This document shows, piece by piece, positions 55,182-64,000 of a stretch of 64,000 bases of DNA (position 1 is its first letter; each line of letters begins with the position of its first letter). The position numbers were made by a program, and so were the translations under genes. A model generated the notes under the pieces. That model worked only from the letters and a program-made list of their open reading frames with translations, ran no database searches and was not told where the DNA came from. Source of the stretch: Methanospirillum lacunae (GTDB lineage: Archaea; Halobacteriota; Methanomicrobia; Methanomicrobiales; Methanospirillaceae); NCBI RefSeq assembly GCF_046195335.1, contig NZ_CP176093.1; one strand, written 5' to 3'.

Positions 55182-57872
55182 ATGAACGCACGAATCGCAG
55201 TAATAATGATGGTGCTTGTCGCATGTGCATTTATTGCACTTCCGGCATCTGCAGCAATCAACAAGGTCAGCCAGGGAGGAGACGTCTTCCTTGGAGAAAA
55301 GAACCTTGATGTGACTGCAGCTACCGGCAGCGCCAAGCAGATTGCATGGTGGCAGCCAGGCAGCAACTCAGATACTGAGCAGCCTGCTGACATTCAGACC
55401 GTTTCTGATGCTAAGGCATTCTATGTCTCACCAGACATCTTCGTCGGTAAGACCGGTATTTGGTACGCATGGAATGGCCAGGCTACCGCAAACCAGACTG
55501 CAAAGGGAGCACCAGCCTTCAACGTGAAGGAGCCTTCCCTCAGTCTGAAGATCTGGGATGCAACCGCAGGTGAGGATATCACCGGCAAGGCAATTCCAGT
55601 CGGTAACTACGCCAACTTTGCAGTTGAAACCAACATGCAGAGCCTTGCAACCCGTCCAGGGTACCAGGCAGCTGATGGTCCGTTCAAGCTGAAGGTCAAG
55701 ACCTCAGACGGCGGTGTATACCAGCAGCTCGTTGGAAACAACGGCAAGTCCTGGCCACTGAACGCTCTGACCGTCAACCAGCAACTCTGGTACTGGGTCG
55801 GAGAAGGCAGTGACCACACCAAATTCGCAAAGAACGACGGGTGGAACACCGCAGCCGAAGACCAGAACAACAACCGCCTGTACAAGGCCGGTGTGTACAC
55901 AGTCTGGGCAGAGTGTAACGCCAATGCAATGAAGGATATGTACAAGGCTCCTGATGGCTCCGACTACACCGGAAAGACCGTTTCCGCAGTCAAGAGCGTC
56001 CAGATTGCCACCGATCAGGTAAAGATCGAGGCCAACAAGGACACAGTAGTCCGTGGCAATCCGTTCTCCGTCACTATCACTGGTGTTCCAAACGCAGAGT
56101 ACATTCTCTGGGTTAAGGGAACCAACTCCATGACCGGCGCAACTGGCGACCAGCCACCGATGATCCTGACCACTCAGGACAACGTTAAGCAGGACGACCC
56201 AGCCGGCCCATACGAAATTGGTAAATACCAGTACGAGGGTGGCGCAGGAAAGAGCGTTAAGCAAGATGTCCCCGACGATCCAGACTACCACGGAACCAAG
56301 TGCTACGCACAGGTAAAACTTAATTCCAGTGGTACCCGTACCGTTGAGTTCAAGACAACCAAGGACACCAAGGACAAGAAGTACACCGTTCGTGTCGAGC
56401 GCAAGTCCGGCAACCAGTACAAGTCCGATGAGGTCGATATCAAGGTAGAGAAGGGCGATGTTACCATCGTCGCTGCAGGCGACCAGAGCTACTACCTTGG
56501 TGAGGAAGTCAAACTCTCCGGAACTAACTCCGAGACTGACACTACATATCTCTTCATCACTGGTCCAAACCTTCCAACCGCAGGTGCAATGCTCAAGTCA
56601 CCAAAGAAGGAAGTAAACAACAACCAGCCACAGTCCTTCGACGTCGCTGATGTTCAGGATGATGACACTTACGAGTACAAGTGGCAGACTGCAAACCTCG
56701 AGATGGATGCAGGAACCTACACTATCTACGCAGTAAGTGCACCAAACGACAAGGATCACCTGAATGATGCACAGTACGACACTGTCTCACTCGTGATCAA
56801 GAAGCCGTACATCCAGGCAACTGCATCCGGCTCAGTCGTTGCAAAGGGTGACAAGCTCTACGTCAGAGGTACCGCAGAAGGCGACCCATCACTGGGAGTA
56901 GCACTGTGGATCCTCGGTAAGAACAAGGTTATCTACGCAACCGAATCCGTTAACGACGACATGTCGTTCGAGTACGAGGTTACCAAGGAAACTACCAAGA
57001 GCCTCTATGCAGGTCAGTACTTCGTAGTCGTCCAGCACCCAATGTACAACAACGAATTCGACATCTACCCGGACAACCCACTCAACCCACAGAACGTACT
57101 CGGTTCATACCCAACCCGTGGATCACAGCTCTTCAAGATCGGCGGACAGGGTGCACTCCAGGGTACTGATGCGGCAGAGGCACTTATCCAGGCAATCAAC
57201 AACGCCATGGTAGACGACACCTACACCAAGCTCCAGTTCCTCGTAGAGGAGCCCAAGATCACCATCAACCCGATCGGTGAGCAGAAGGTAGGTTCCAAGT
57301 TCGAGATCGCAGGTACCACCAACCTGGCATACGACGACAACGATCTGCTCGTTGAGGTTACTTCATCCTCATTCAAGCCGACCGACAAGTCACAGAGCGG
57401 TGAGTTCAGCGGCGCAACCGGAACTGTCAAGGTCCAGCAGGGCACTGACGGTCTGAACAAGTGGAGCTTCAGCGTTGACGCATCCACCTTCAAGCCAGAC
57501 GAGTACATCGTCCGTGTTTCCGGTGTAACTGTTGATGCAGTTGAGACTTCACTGTTCAACGTTGTTGAGGCAGGCGGCGCTCCGGCAGCAGCAAAAGAGC
57601 CGGCAGCAAAGGTTACCCCAGCAGCACCAGCAGTTAACGCAACCAAGAACGCAACTGCAGCAGCACCAGCAGCAAATGTTACTCAGCAGAACGCAACTCC
57701 AACCGAGAAGCCAACCACTGTAGCAACAACTGCAGCAGCAACCGCAAAGCCAACCGAGAAGGCAACCACCGTTCCAACCCCTGAACCGACCAAGAAGTCA
57801 CCAGGATTTGGCGCAATGGCAGCACTCGCAGGCCTCGGAGCAGTAGCATTCTTTGCACTGCGCCGGAACTAA
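55182..57872 (+). CDS. Major S-layer-type surface glycoprotein with PGF-CTERM anchor
   Basis: 896 residues. Signal peptide ~1-24 (MNARIAVIMMVLVACAFIALPASA). The N-terminal ~270 residues match the DUF3821 module of Methanomicrobiales S-layer proteins, beginning INKVSQGGDVFLGEKNLDV. Four or so beta-sandwich domains follow to ~800. A Thr/Ala/Pro-rich, probably O-glycosylated linker spans ~805-865. The end KKSPGFGAMAAL plus a hydrophobic helix and RRN is the PGF-CTERM signal, which archaeosortase A replaces with a lipid anchor. Codon choice is far GC-richer at third positions than in neighbouring genes, typical of very high expression. It would form or underlie the cell-surface lattice. Confidence 0.92.
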   Translation: MNARIAVIMMVLVACAFIALPASAAINKVSQGGDVFLGEKNLDVTAATGSAKQIAWWQPGSNSDTEQPADIQTVSDAKAFYVSPDIFVGKTGIWYAWNGQATANQTAKGAPAFNVKEPSLSLKIWDATAGEDITGKAIPVGNYANFAVETNMQSLATRPGYQAADGPFKLKVKTSDGGVYQQLVGNNGKSWPLNALTVNQQLWYWVGEGSDHTKFAKNDGWNTAAEDQNNNRLYKAGVYTVWAECNANAMKDMYKAPDGSDYTGKTVSAVKSVQIATDQVKIEANKDTVVRGNPFSVTITGVPNAEYILWVKGTNSMTGATGDQPPMILTTQDNVKQDDPAGPYEIGKYQYEGGAGKSVKQDVPDDPDYHGTKCYAQVKLNSSGTRTVEFKTTKDTKDKKYTVRVERKSGNQYKSDEVDIKVEKGDVTIVAAGDQSYYLGEEVKLSGTNSETDTTYLFITGPNLPTAGAMLKSPKKEVNNNQPQSFDVADVQDDDTYEYKWQTANLEMDAGTYTIYAVSAPNDKDHLNDAQYDTVSLVIKKPYIQATASGSVVAKGDKLYVRGTAEGDPSLGVALWILGKNKVIYATESVNDDMSFEYEVTKETTKSLYAGQYFVVVQHPMYNNEFDIYPDNPLNPQNVLGSYPTRGSQLFKIGGQGALQGTDAAEALIQAINNAMVDDTYTKLQFLVEEPKITINPIGEQKVGSKFEIAGTTNLAYDDNDLLVEVTSSSFKPTDKSQSGEFSGATGTVKVQQGTDGLNKWSFSVDASTFKPDEYIVRVSGVTVDAVETSLFNVVEAGGAPAAAKEPAAKVTPAAPAVNATKNATAAAPAANVTQQNATPTEKPTTVATTAAATAKPTEKATTVPTPEPTKKSPGFGAMAALAGLGAVAFFALRRN

Positions 57873-57902
57873 GGTTGAAAACCTAAATACCCTTTTTTTC
57901 TT
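57871..57902 (+). terminator. Terminator of the S-layer gene
   Basis: AGGTT-GAA-AACCT forms a small hairpin directly after the stop, followed within a few bases by CCC and a T-run of seven (CCCTTTTTTTC). Confidence 0.6.
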
Positions 57903-58381
57903 ACCCAGAATTTAACACATTAATCCTGCTAACGTGTGAATCCGAATCGTCTTATCTTTATCAAATATTGGATCTATCCCAAAAATGAGATAGAAAACCC
58001 CTTCCATATCGCTTCGCTATTCTATTATCGATAGTGGATCCATGGTCTGGATCGTCTGTATTATATGAAACAATAGCGACGCTATATAAGTCCATGATAA
58101 TTGTCAATAATTGAAATCCGGACCCATATTGAAAGAATATTTAAAGGATTGGGGGGTGACACCATTCATAGTATCAATTAGGAGTTATATTGAAAAAAAG
58201 ACGATTTATAAAGAGATTTTTTTACCCGAATTTTACTGAAAACATATTCACAGACTTATCATCAAAATCCTCATAATTCATGTGAATACTTTTGATAGAT
58301 ACCTCATTCAAGGAATAATCAACGTATTAATTTGCTATAATAAATAAAAGAGTGAAATTAATAAAATGCCAAAATATTGAG
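57903..58381. other. AT-rich spacer between convergent genes
   Basis: About 480 bp. GATCCA-TGGTC-TGGATC near 58038-58054 is a small inverted repeat; nothing else recognised. Confidence 0.35.
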
Positions 58382-59425
58382 TTATTGCTTTACTTCAGGC
58401 AATCCAGGACCTATAAAATGAGCTGCCCATCGAGTCTCAGGATAACTCTCTAATATCATCTTAAGGAGAACAGTAAGCGGAATTGCAACAATTACACCAG
58501 ATCCTCCAAGAAAATATCCCCAGAATATCATAGAGATAAAGACTATTGCTGGTGAAAGTTCCAACCCACGACCTGCAAGTTCTGGAAAAATAATGTTTTC
58601 AGAGAATAAATTTACCAGTGAGGCTATGAGTATCACCAAACCAGCAGTAAGAGGACTGATGTCAATAAGTGCCAACACTGCCGGGGGAATTACTGCAATA
58701 AGAAATCCGATGTACGGAACAAAATTTAATATAAACATCATAACCCCCCATAACAGGGGATCCTGAACTCCAAGGAAGACAAGTGCAATACCAAACCCTG
58801 CACCGGTAACCAGATTGACCTTTGTCCTGATAATAACATAATCTACCACAATAGATCCGAATTCATGAATCCGGTCAGCAAGTTCCTGTTTATAGGATCC
58901 AAGCACGACATCTATTTTACGAGAAAATGATGACGCTTCCAGGAGAAGAAACAGTGTGGTAAAAAGAACGATAAATAATGTTGAAACCTGACCAATAATA
59001 GAATATACAGCATCAGAGGAAAAAGCTGAAAGTGATCCTGACATCTGTGTGACCGGAAGGATACTCCCCATATCTATACCAAATTGAGAGAGAGAAGACT
59101 GAAGAATATGCATATTTGAACTGATACCTTCAGATATCTTTGGCAGATGGCTTATAAGTGGCGAAACCGAAAATAAAATGATACCACCTACAATCATGAG
59201 ACAGGCGACAAAGATACTAAAAGCGATATACCCTGAAGTGCGTACAGAAAATCCTTTTTTCTGAAACCATAAAGAGACAAACGAAAAGATGATCGCAGCA
59301 AAAACTGACATGAGGAGCGGCCCGATAAAGCCACCAGCCATTTTGAAACCAGTTAAAATAATAAAGCAACAGGCCCCTAAAAAAAGAAATCTGTCAATCT
59401 GCGGATAATCAGAAAAGGTAAGCAT
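58382..59425 (-). CDS. AI-2E-family membrane transporter
   Basis: 347 residues with about eight helices and a large cytoplasmic/extracytoplasmic loop in the middle, as in the AI-2 exporter/PerM family. FILNFVPYIGFLIAVIPPAVLAL and ENIIFPELAGRGLELSPAIVFISMIFWG are the C-terminal signature regions. Known members act in autoinducer-2 export or as Na+/H+ antiporters; function in archaea is unsettled. It is a single gene, 160 bp downstream of a winged-helix regulator in the same direction. Confidence 0.88.
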   Translation of the reverse strand: MLTFSDYPQIDRFLFLGACCFIILTGFKMAGGFIGPLLMSVFAAIIFSFVSLWFQKKGFSVRTSGYIAFSIFVACLMIVGGIILFSVSPLISHLPKISEGISSNMHILQSSLSQFGIDMGSILPVTQMSGSLSAFSSDAVYSIIGQVSTLFIVLFTTLFLLLEASSFSRKIDVVLGSYKQELADRIHEFGSIVVDYVIIRTKVNLVTGAGFGIALVFLGVQDPLLWGVMMFILNFVPYIGFLIAVIPPAVLALIDISPLTAGLVILIASLVNLFSENIIFPELAGRGLELSPAIVFISMIFWGYFLGGSGVIVAIPLTVLLKMILESYPETRWAAHFIGPGLPEVKQ

Positions 59426-59588
59426 ATAATAAATTTAGAGGGAAAGAAAAAATACCTGCGTCTACGCAGGCCGATTTATGCCCAATCAGGGATGTAAAGA
59501 ATTTGTTCAGAATCCAATCCTGTTTATTGATGAAGAAAAACAGTTGTAAATTCCCGTTCAAAAACTTGAAACATTAAATTGAATAGAC

Positions 59589-60314
59589 TCAGGCCGGGAT
59601 CATCCGTTGTATGATGGAAACCAAATCACTCATCAGATAATGCCTGGTGTACTTCCCCTCTTTTACAAGTCTTACACATTCTTCCTGTGCCAGCACCTGA
59701 ACCATCCGAGTAACTGTAGAGCTTGCCACTCCCAGATAATCAGCAATCTCCCGGCGGGTTATGCCAGGTTTCTGATGAATTAATGATAGAATTTTTCCAG
59801 TCTGGCCTGAGGAATAGTAAGATAAAAATTTCTGTTCCCTTAAAGAAAATGCATTATGATTTTCAAAGAAATGAAATGATTTTCCCGGGCTATATATTGT
59901 AATGTAATCTTTCTCCACTATCTGATCAATATGATAACGCAGAGTTCTTTCATTACAGTCTGAGAGGACGGCAAGTCTGGTCATGTCAATACCCGGATTT
60001 GAACAGATAATACTGAATATTTTTCTCCGGGTTTCATTTTCCAGAACATTATGTGCTGTAATTCTCCTGTATCCCCTGAATTGATGAAGAGTTCGGAGTG
60101 CCTGATCGATATCAGCAATTAAATTTGATAATCGCCAATGTTCATTCATCCCGGTATGGGCCCAGGGAAATGATGAAGAGTGCTCCTGATCATCAGATTC
60201 GTTTTCCGGCTCATCCTCAAATGAAATTCTATTCTCTGAAACAGAACAATCAAGAGGAAAACCAAGTGTAATGAGAAACAGACCACATGCAAAACCCAGA
60301 TTGGTGTATTGCAT
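59589..60314 (-). CDS. Membrane-anchored double winged-helix transcriptional regulator
   Basis: 241 residues. An N-terminal hydrophobic segment (GFACGLFLITLGFPL, residues ~7-21) may anchor it or act as a signal. Two winged-helix domains follow: ~88-145 (RRKIFSIICSNPGIDMTRLA, then CNERTLRYHIDQIVEKDYI) and ~165-235 (GKILSLIHQKPGITRREIA, then VASSTVTRMVQVLAQEECV). This double layout recurs in methanogen regulators of unknown target. The gene is separate from HtpX by ~300 bp and from the AI-2E gene by 160 bp. Confidence 0.8.
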   Translation of the reverse strand: MQYTNLGFACGLFLITLGFPLDCSVSENRISFEDEPENESDDQEHSSSFPWAHTGMNEHWRLSNLIADIDQALRTLHQFRGYRRITAHNVLENETRRKIFSIICSNPGIDMTRLAVLSDCNERTLRYHIDQIVEKDYITIYSPGKSFHFFENHNAFSLREQKFLSYYSSGQTGKILSLIHQKPGITRREIADYLGVASSTVTRMVQVLAQEECVRLVKEGKYTRHYLMSDLVSIIQRMIPA

Positions 60315-60611
60315 AACTCTATAGAATTACATGTACAAAAAGAAAACCTTTTCTTATTTTATTTATTATAGAGCATCGGTAGCTGATGAGACCAGAGTGA
60401 GTTTTTGTTACCACTACCTATTTATTAATGGACAGAGAGGATTCGCTATAAAATCGGAGGTGAACACCACATTTCAATAAAATCCTGATACCACACACGG
60501 GAGCCCATAGTCTGGTCTAATACACCTATCTTCACAATATTCTGGTTCATCGTAAAAAAACGTAAACCATTTTTTATTTGTTTCAGATGAACAGTAAAAT
60601 TAAAACGTGGA
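60315..60611. other. Spacer downstream of htpX
   Basis: Around 300 bp without a gene I can support. An overlapping minus-strand frame that continues out of htpX is a shadow of that gene and is not listed. Confidence 0.35.
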
Positions 60612-61487
60612 TTAATATCCACGAATTTCCCTACGTACATTTTCAAGATTCTCAATCCGTTTTTCCAGTGCCGGATGAGTAGAGAATAAAGCAGCAAATG
60701 ATTTTCCGGAAATTGCAGGAATAATGTAAAATGCATTTGCTCCTTCAGCTGCTGCCCGGGTTTCAACAGGCACCCGTTCCATTTTTCCACTGATTTTTTT
60801 AAGTGCTGATATGAGTGCATCCGGATCTTCAGTGATAAAGGCTGCCCCGCGATCTGCGGCAAACTCACGATACCTGGACAAAGCCATCATGAGTATTGTT
60901 GAAAACACCCATACAATTGCTGCAACAATCCCTGCAATAATCCATGCTCCACCCTGTTCACGGTTAAATAATGAAGCAAACAGAAAGTTGTTCATAATCA
61001 TTGAAGCAATCATAGCCACAAAACCAGCAACTGTCATTGTCAGAATGTCCCGGTTTTTGATATGGGAGAGTTCATGTGCTAACACTGCTTCAAGTTCAGC
61101 CTTATTTAGTGTAACCATAATTGAATCGGTCACTGCCACGACTGCATGGTGAGGACTCCTGCCGGTTGCAAAGGCATTCGGCATTGGAGATTGCATAACT
61201 GCAATGCGAGGCTTTGGCAGATCAGCTTCTGTACATAACTTTTCTATCATCAGGTGCAGATCAGGGTATTCATCCTGCTCAACAACCCGTGCGCCAGTAG
61301 TCATCATCACGAGTTTGTCTGAGAAGAAATACTGGACAAGACCCATTCCAACTGCAATTACTATGATAAACATGGAAGGAAGTCCAAGTGCCATAAGCAC
61401 TCCCATGAAGATCAAATAAACAAGTAACAGCAGTATCCATGTGAGAAATATTCTTCCGGAAAGTCCGGTATCGCGTTGCCATTTCAT
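60612..61487 (-). CDS. htpX: HtpX-family membrane zinc metalloprotease
   Basis: 291 residues. Two helices near the N-terminus (~15-55), then the zinc-binding motif LAHELSHIKNRD around residues 137-147, two further helices (~155-205) and the third-ligand Glu region REFAADRGAAF. This matches HtpX, the membrane protease that degrades misfolded membrane proteins, with its active site in the cytosol. QSPMPNAFATGRSPHHAVVA is a conserved stretch before the HExxH helix. It is divergent from the calcium ATPase gene. Confidence 0.92.
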   Translation of the reverse strand: MKWQRDTGLSGRIFLTWILLLLVYLIFMGVLMALGLPSMFIIVIAVGMGLVQYFFSDKLVMMTTGARVVEQDEYPDLHLMIEKLCTEADLPKPRIAVMQSPMPNAFATGRSPHHAVVAVTDSIMVTLNKAELEAVLAHELSHIKNRDILTMTVAGFVAMIASMIMNNFLFASLFNREQGGAWIIAGIVAAIVWVFSTILMMALSRYREFAADRGAAFITEDPDALISALKKISGKMERVPVETRAAAEGANAFYIIPAISGKSFAALFSTHPALEKRIENLENVRREIRGY

Positions 61488-61606
61488 GAATAATCACGGT
61501 TTTATTTGTATTCCAACCGGAAAAGGATCCATGATTCAATAAGCTACCGGTGATCCCCTTGTATTACCTGTTGTTTATCTTTCTGTACCAACAGGTAGCT
61601 CATCAT

Positions 61607-64000
61607 ATGAAAACTGCCGGAATTGTGATGTTGCCATACATCATGATAATCATCATGATCTCCGTACCGGAACCTGGCCAGTATAACAAAGACGGCCTTT
61701 CCATTGAATCTGTTTTGGAATCCCGAGATACCTATGGTAAGAATGAAATGACTCCTCCAAAGCGGATTCCGGTATGGAAACAATATCTGGATAAATACCA
61801 GGATCCTATCATCAGGATTCTTCTCATTGCTGTAACTCTTTCAGCCATTGTTGCCATTTTAGAAGGTAACAGTCTCATTGATACCATAGGAATTGCACTT
61901 GCGGTTATTCTTTCTACCAGTATTGCATTTATTACTGAATTTCGAAGTAACCGGGAATTTGACGCATTAAATGCGATGCGTGATGACACGGCAGTCAAGG
62001 TTATACGAGACAGGAAACCGACCACCGTCCCGCTTCGGGACATTGTTGTCGGTGATATGATCCTGCTTGAAGCAGGAGATATGGTCCCGGCTGACGGATT
62101 CCTTATCCAGGCATCTGATGTTGAAACAGATGAATCAGCATTCACAGGTGAAAGTGAACCGGTCGGAAAAGTTGAGAACGATACAGTTCTGAAAGGATCC
62201 TATATCACAGCAGGGAGGGCTGTCCTTATTGCTACTGCTGTTGGAAACGCTACAAAAATGGGGGTTATTGCAGCATCCCTGATAGAAGGAACCAGACCAG
62301 ATACTCCGCTGCAGGTCAAACTTAAGGCTCTCGCTCATCTCATAAGCAAATTCGGATATGTGATGGCAGGTCTGATTATCACTCTCGTCCTTGTTCAGGA
62401 GTTAATCCTGGGAGTGTCACCAGATTCGCCACTTGAACTCCTGAGAATTTTATTACAGGCCTGTATGTTCGCAGTAGTTATTATCGTTGTATCAGTGCCT
62501 GAAGGTCTTCCGGTGAGCGTAACCGTTTCTCTAGCCCTCACCATGAGGAAAATGACCAGGGCAAAAAGCCTTGTCCGGCGGCTCATTGCCTGCGAAACTA
62601 TCGGATCAGTCACGGTTGTTTGTACAGACAAGACAGGAACACTCACCATGAACCAGATGGAAGTTGCTGCTTCCTCTATCGAAGTTCCTGTAGACATGCG
62701 AGACATTCCTGAAAATTCAGCCGAATGGATCTCTCTGAACGCTGCAGTGAACAGTACTGCTGAACTTGATCACCATAACGGACGGATGATTACAGTAGGC
62801 AACTCAACAGAAGCGGCTCTTCTCAGGTGGCTTCACCGGGCGGGAATTAAATATCAGGAGATCAGAAAGGCATACCCGCTTATACATCAGGATTTTTTCA
62901 ATTCCAGGAAAAAACAGATGTCAAGTACGTTTTCTTGTGGTCCCCGTACATTCATTCTTGTCAAAGGAGCTCCGGAGATCATTGCTGCACAATGCAGTCC
63001 GGTTCCTGATCTTTCCCATATTCGCGATCTGGCAGGCAGGGCTATGCGAACACTGGCATTTGCTCATGGAGAGATTTTATCACCAGGATCAGAACCGGCT
63101 TATCTCACCTGGGATGGGTACGTTGGCATTCGCGATGAAGTGCGACCTGATGTTCCTGATGCAGTTCAGACATGCAAAGATGCAGGAATCACTGTGAAAA
63201 TGGTGACAGGGGATAGTGCTGAAACAGCTGCTGCTATTGCACGCGAGACTGGCATTTTAGGCTCCGGAAGAATTATAACCGGGCCTGAGTTTCGGGAATT
63301 AACAGATGAACAGCGAAAAGATATTGCTGGAGAAATCCAGGTTCTTGCCCGTTCTGAACCTCACGACAAACTTCTGCTGGTTAAAGCTCTTCAGTCAAGC
63401 GGAGAAGTTGTTGCAGTGACCGGGGACGGAACAAATGATGCACCGGCCCTCCGGAATGCAGATGTCGGGCTTGCTATGGGTATTGCAGGGACTGAGGTTG
63501 CAAGAGAAGCAAGTGATATTATTCTTCTGGATGATTCATTCCCAACCATTAAGCAGGCGATCTGGTGGGGAAGAGCATTGTACGAGAACATTCAGAGGTT
63601 TTTGATCTTTCAGCTGACAATCAATATTGCTGCCGCATTACTGACATTTATCGCTCCACTTCTGGGATATGCTCCACCATTTACAATTATCCAGTTGCTC
63701 TGGATTAACATCGTTATGGATTCCCTTGCTGCTCTTGCTCTCTGTTCAGAAGCTCCTCATCCGGCACTCATGAACCGGCATCCAATCCCAAGATCGGCAT
63801 CAGTAATTACCCCATATATGACACAATCAATTCTGATTACTGCTGGAATTTATATCATCGCAGGAATAGCAGCACTATTTTTTGGACTCCCCTTCATGAA
63901 TACTCCAGAGGAACAGGCATCTGCTTTCTTTGCAGGGTTTGTAATCGCTCAGGTATGGAACGGAATAAACTGTAGGGGAATTAACGGAGTTATGCCTCCA
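61607..64000 (+). CDS. P-type calcium-transporting ATPase, 3' end outside the window
   Basis: 798 codons are visible and the frame is still open at base 64000. All P-type motifs are there: actuator TGES (FTGESEPVG), TM4 VSVPEGLPVSV, phosphorylation site CTDKTGT with Asp341, nucleotide domain with KGAPEI, and TGDGTNDAPAL. PEGLP in TM4 and NIVMDSLAALALCSEAP in TM6 point to type IIB Ca2+-ATPases. The N-terminus KDGLSIESVLESRDTYGKNE fits the family from the start. ATG 61607 is the first reasonable start, although later ATGs at 61628, 61643 or 61655 cannot be excluded. It would export Ca2+ from the cytoplasm. Divergent from htpX. Confidence 0.92.
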   Translation, partial: MKTAGIVMLPYIMIIIMISVPEPGQYNKDGLSIESVLESRDTYGKNEMTPPKRIPVWKQYLDKYQDPIIRILLIAVTLSAIVAILEGNSLIDTIGIALAVILSTSIAFITEFRSNREFDALNAMRDDTAVKVIRDRKPTTVPLRDIVVGDMILLEAGDMVPADGFLIQASDVETDESAFTGESEPVGKVENDTVLKGSYITAGRAVLIATAVGNATKMGVIAASLIEGTRPDTPLQVKLKALAHLISKFGYVMAGLIITLVLVQELILGVSPDSPLELLRILLQACMFAVVIIVVSVPEGLPVSVTVSLALTMRKMTRAKSLVRRLIACETIGSVTVVCTDKTGTLTMNQMEVAASSIEVPVDMRDIPENSAEWISLNAAVNSTAELDHHNGRMITVGNSTEAALLRWLHRAGIKYQEIRKAYPLIHQDFFNSRKKQMSSTFSCGPRTFILVKGAPEIIAAQCSPVPDLSHIRDLAGRAMRTLAFAHGEILSPGSEPAYLTWDGYVGIRDEVRPDVPDAVQTCKDAGITVKMVTGDSAETAAAIARETGILGSGRIITGPEFRELTDEQRKDIAGEIQVLARSEPHDKLLLVKALQSSGEVVAVTGDGTNDAPALRNADVGLAMGIAGTEVAREASDIILLDDSFPTIKQAIWWGRALYENIQRFLIFQLTINIAAALLTFIAPLLGYAPPFTIIQLLWINIVMDSLAALALCSEAPHPALMNRHPIPRSASVITPYMTQSILITAGIYIIAGIAALFFGLPFMNTPEEQASAFFAGFVIAQVWNGINCRGINGVMPP

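Noticed and set aside
55607..56291. Long antisense frames (112 and 195 codons) in the S-layer gene
   Set aside because: They are by-products of the GC-rich third positions of the highly expressed S-layer gene; composition is Val/Leu-rich without any domain.
60446..60868. 140-codon minus-strand frame overlapping htpX
   Set aside because: It runs in another frame of the well-supported HtpX gene for most of its length. The portion beyond has no domain and no start signal.
1..64000. CRISPR arrays, tRNA and rRNA genes
   Set aside because: I looked for regularly spaced repeats and for tRNA- or rRNA-like segments and found none. A tRNA in an intergenic region could still be missed by eye.

Overview
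The window reads as chromosomal DNA of a methanogenic archaeon of the order Methanomicrobiales, most likely Methanospirillum or a close relative. The supporting signs are a large S-layer protein with a PGF-CTERM tail, COG1361 surface proteins next to RND exporters, many soluble PAS/response-regulator sensor proteins, two methyl-accepting chemotaxis proteins, TrmB and AbrB regulators, archaeal TATA-type promoters, AT-rich spacers, and an hgcA-hgcB mercury-methylation pair (hgcAB is established in Methanospirillum hungatei). Species assignment is inference; no ribosomal RNA, tRNA or methanogenesis gene lies here.

Layout. 1-4.3 kb: end of an RND exporter, a TrmB regulator and a frameshifted IS4-superfamily insertion sequence with visible inverted repeats. 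4.3-9.3 kb: a membrane chemoreceptor and a receiver/multi-PAS histidine kinase. 9.4-16.1 kb, leftward: a secreted protein of unknown function and an operon of two COG1361 surface proteins plus an RND exporter. 16.3-20.6 kb: arginine-type decarboxylase, APC antiporter and small membrane protein, resembling an acid-resistance or agmatine module. 20.6-25.4 kb, leftward: a V4R sensor with a PAS kinase, then a frameshifted receiver/PAS protein. 25.9-26.7 kb: IS5-type relic. 26.7-31 kb: a YeeE/YedE pair, then a DtxR-controlled ECF cobalt/nickel transporter.

31-43 kb is a metal(loid) island. It holds a decayed arsenic operon (intact arsR; broken arsC, ArsG/CcdA-like and ArsP-like genes), a thioredoxin-like protein, five copies or remnants of DGC-domain (putative zinc-binding) proteins, a GntP permease, an OsmC protein, and the mercury-methylation cluster hgcC-hgcA-hgcB. 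Facing hgcCAB is a leftward DGC / methyltransferase / ArsR group, with a long palindrome between the two groups. This is the most interesting part of the window.

43.5-50 kb: an orphan CbiM/CbiN pair, a 1.1-kb spacer with a strong hairpin, a cytoplasmic PAS chemoreceptor, two ribbon-helix-helix proteins and a flavoprotein. 50.3-53.4 kb: a tiny Cys-pair protein, then polyphosphate genes that both look broken (a polyphosphate kinase cut to its N-terminal half, an exopolyphosphatase with an in-frame amber stop). 53.9-57.9 kb: a secreted protein and the S-layer protein. 58.4-64 kb: an AI-2E-type permease, a double winged-helix regulator, HtpX, and the start of a calcium P-type ATPase that runs off the window.

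Several lesions lie in short poly-A runs, so some frameshifts may be sequencing errors; the arsenic genes carry several independent lesions each and are true relics.
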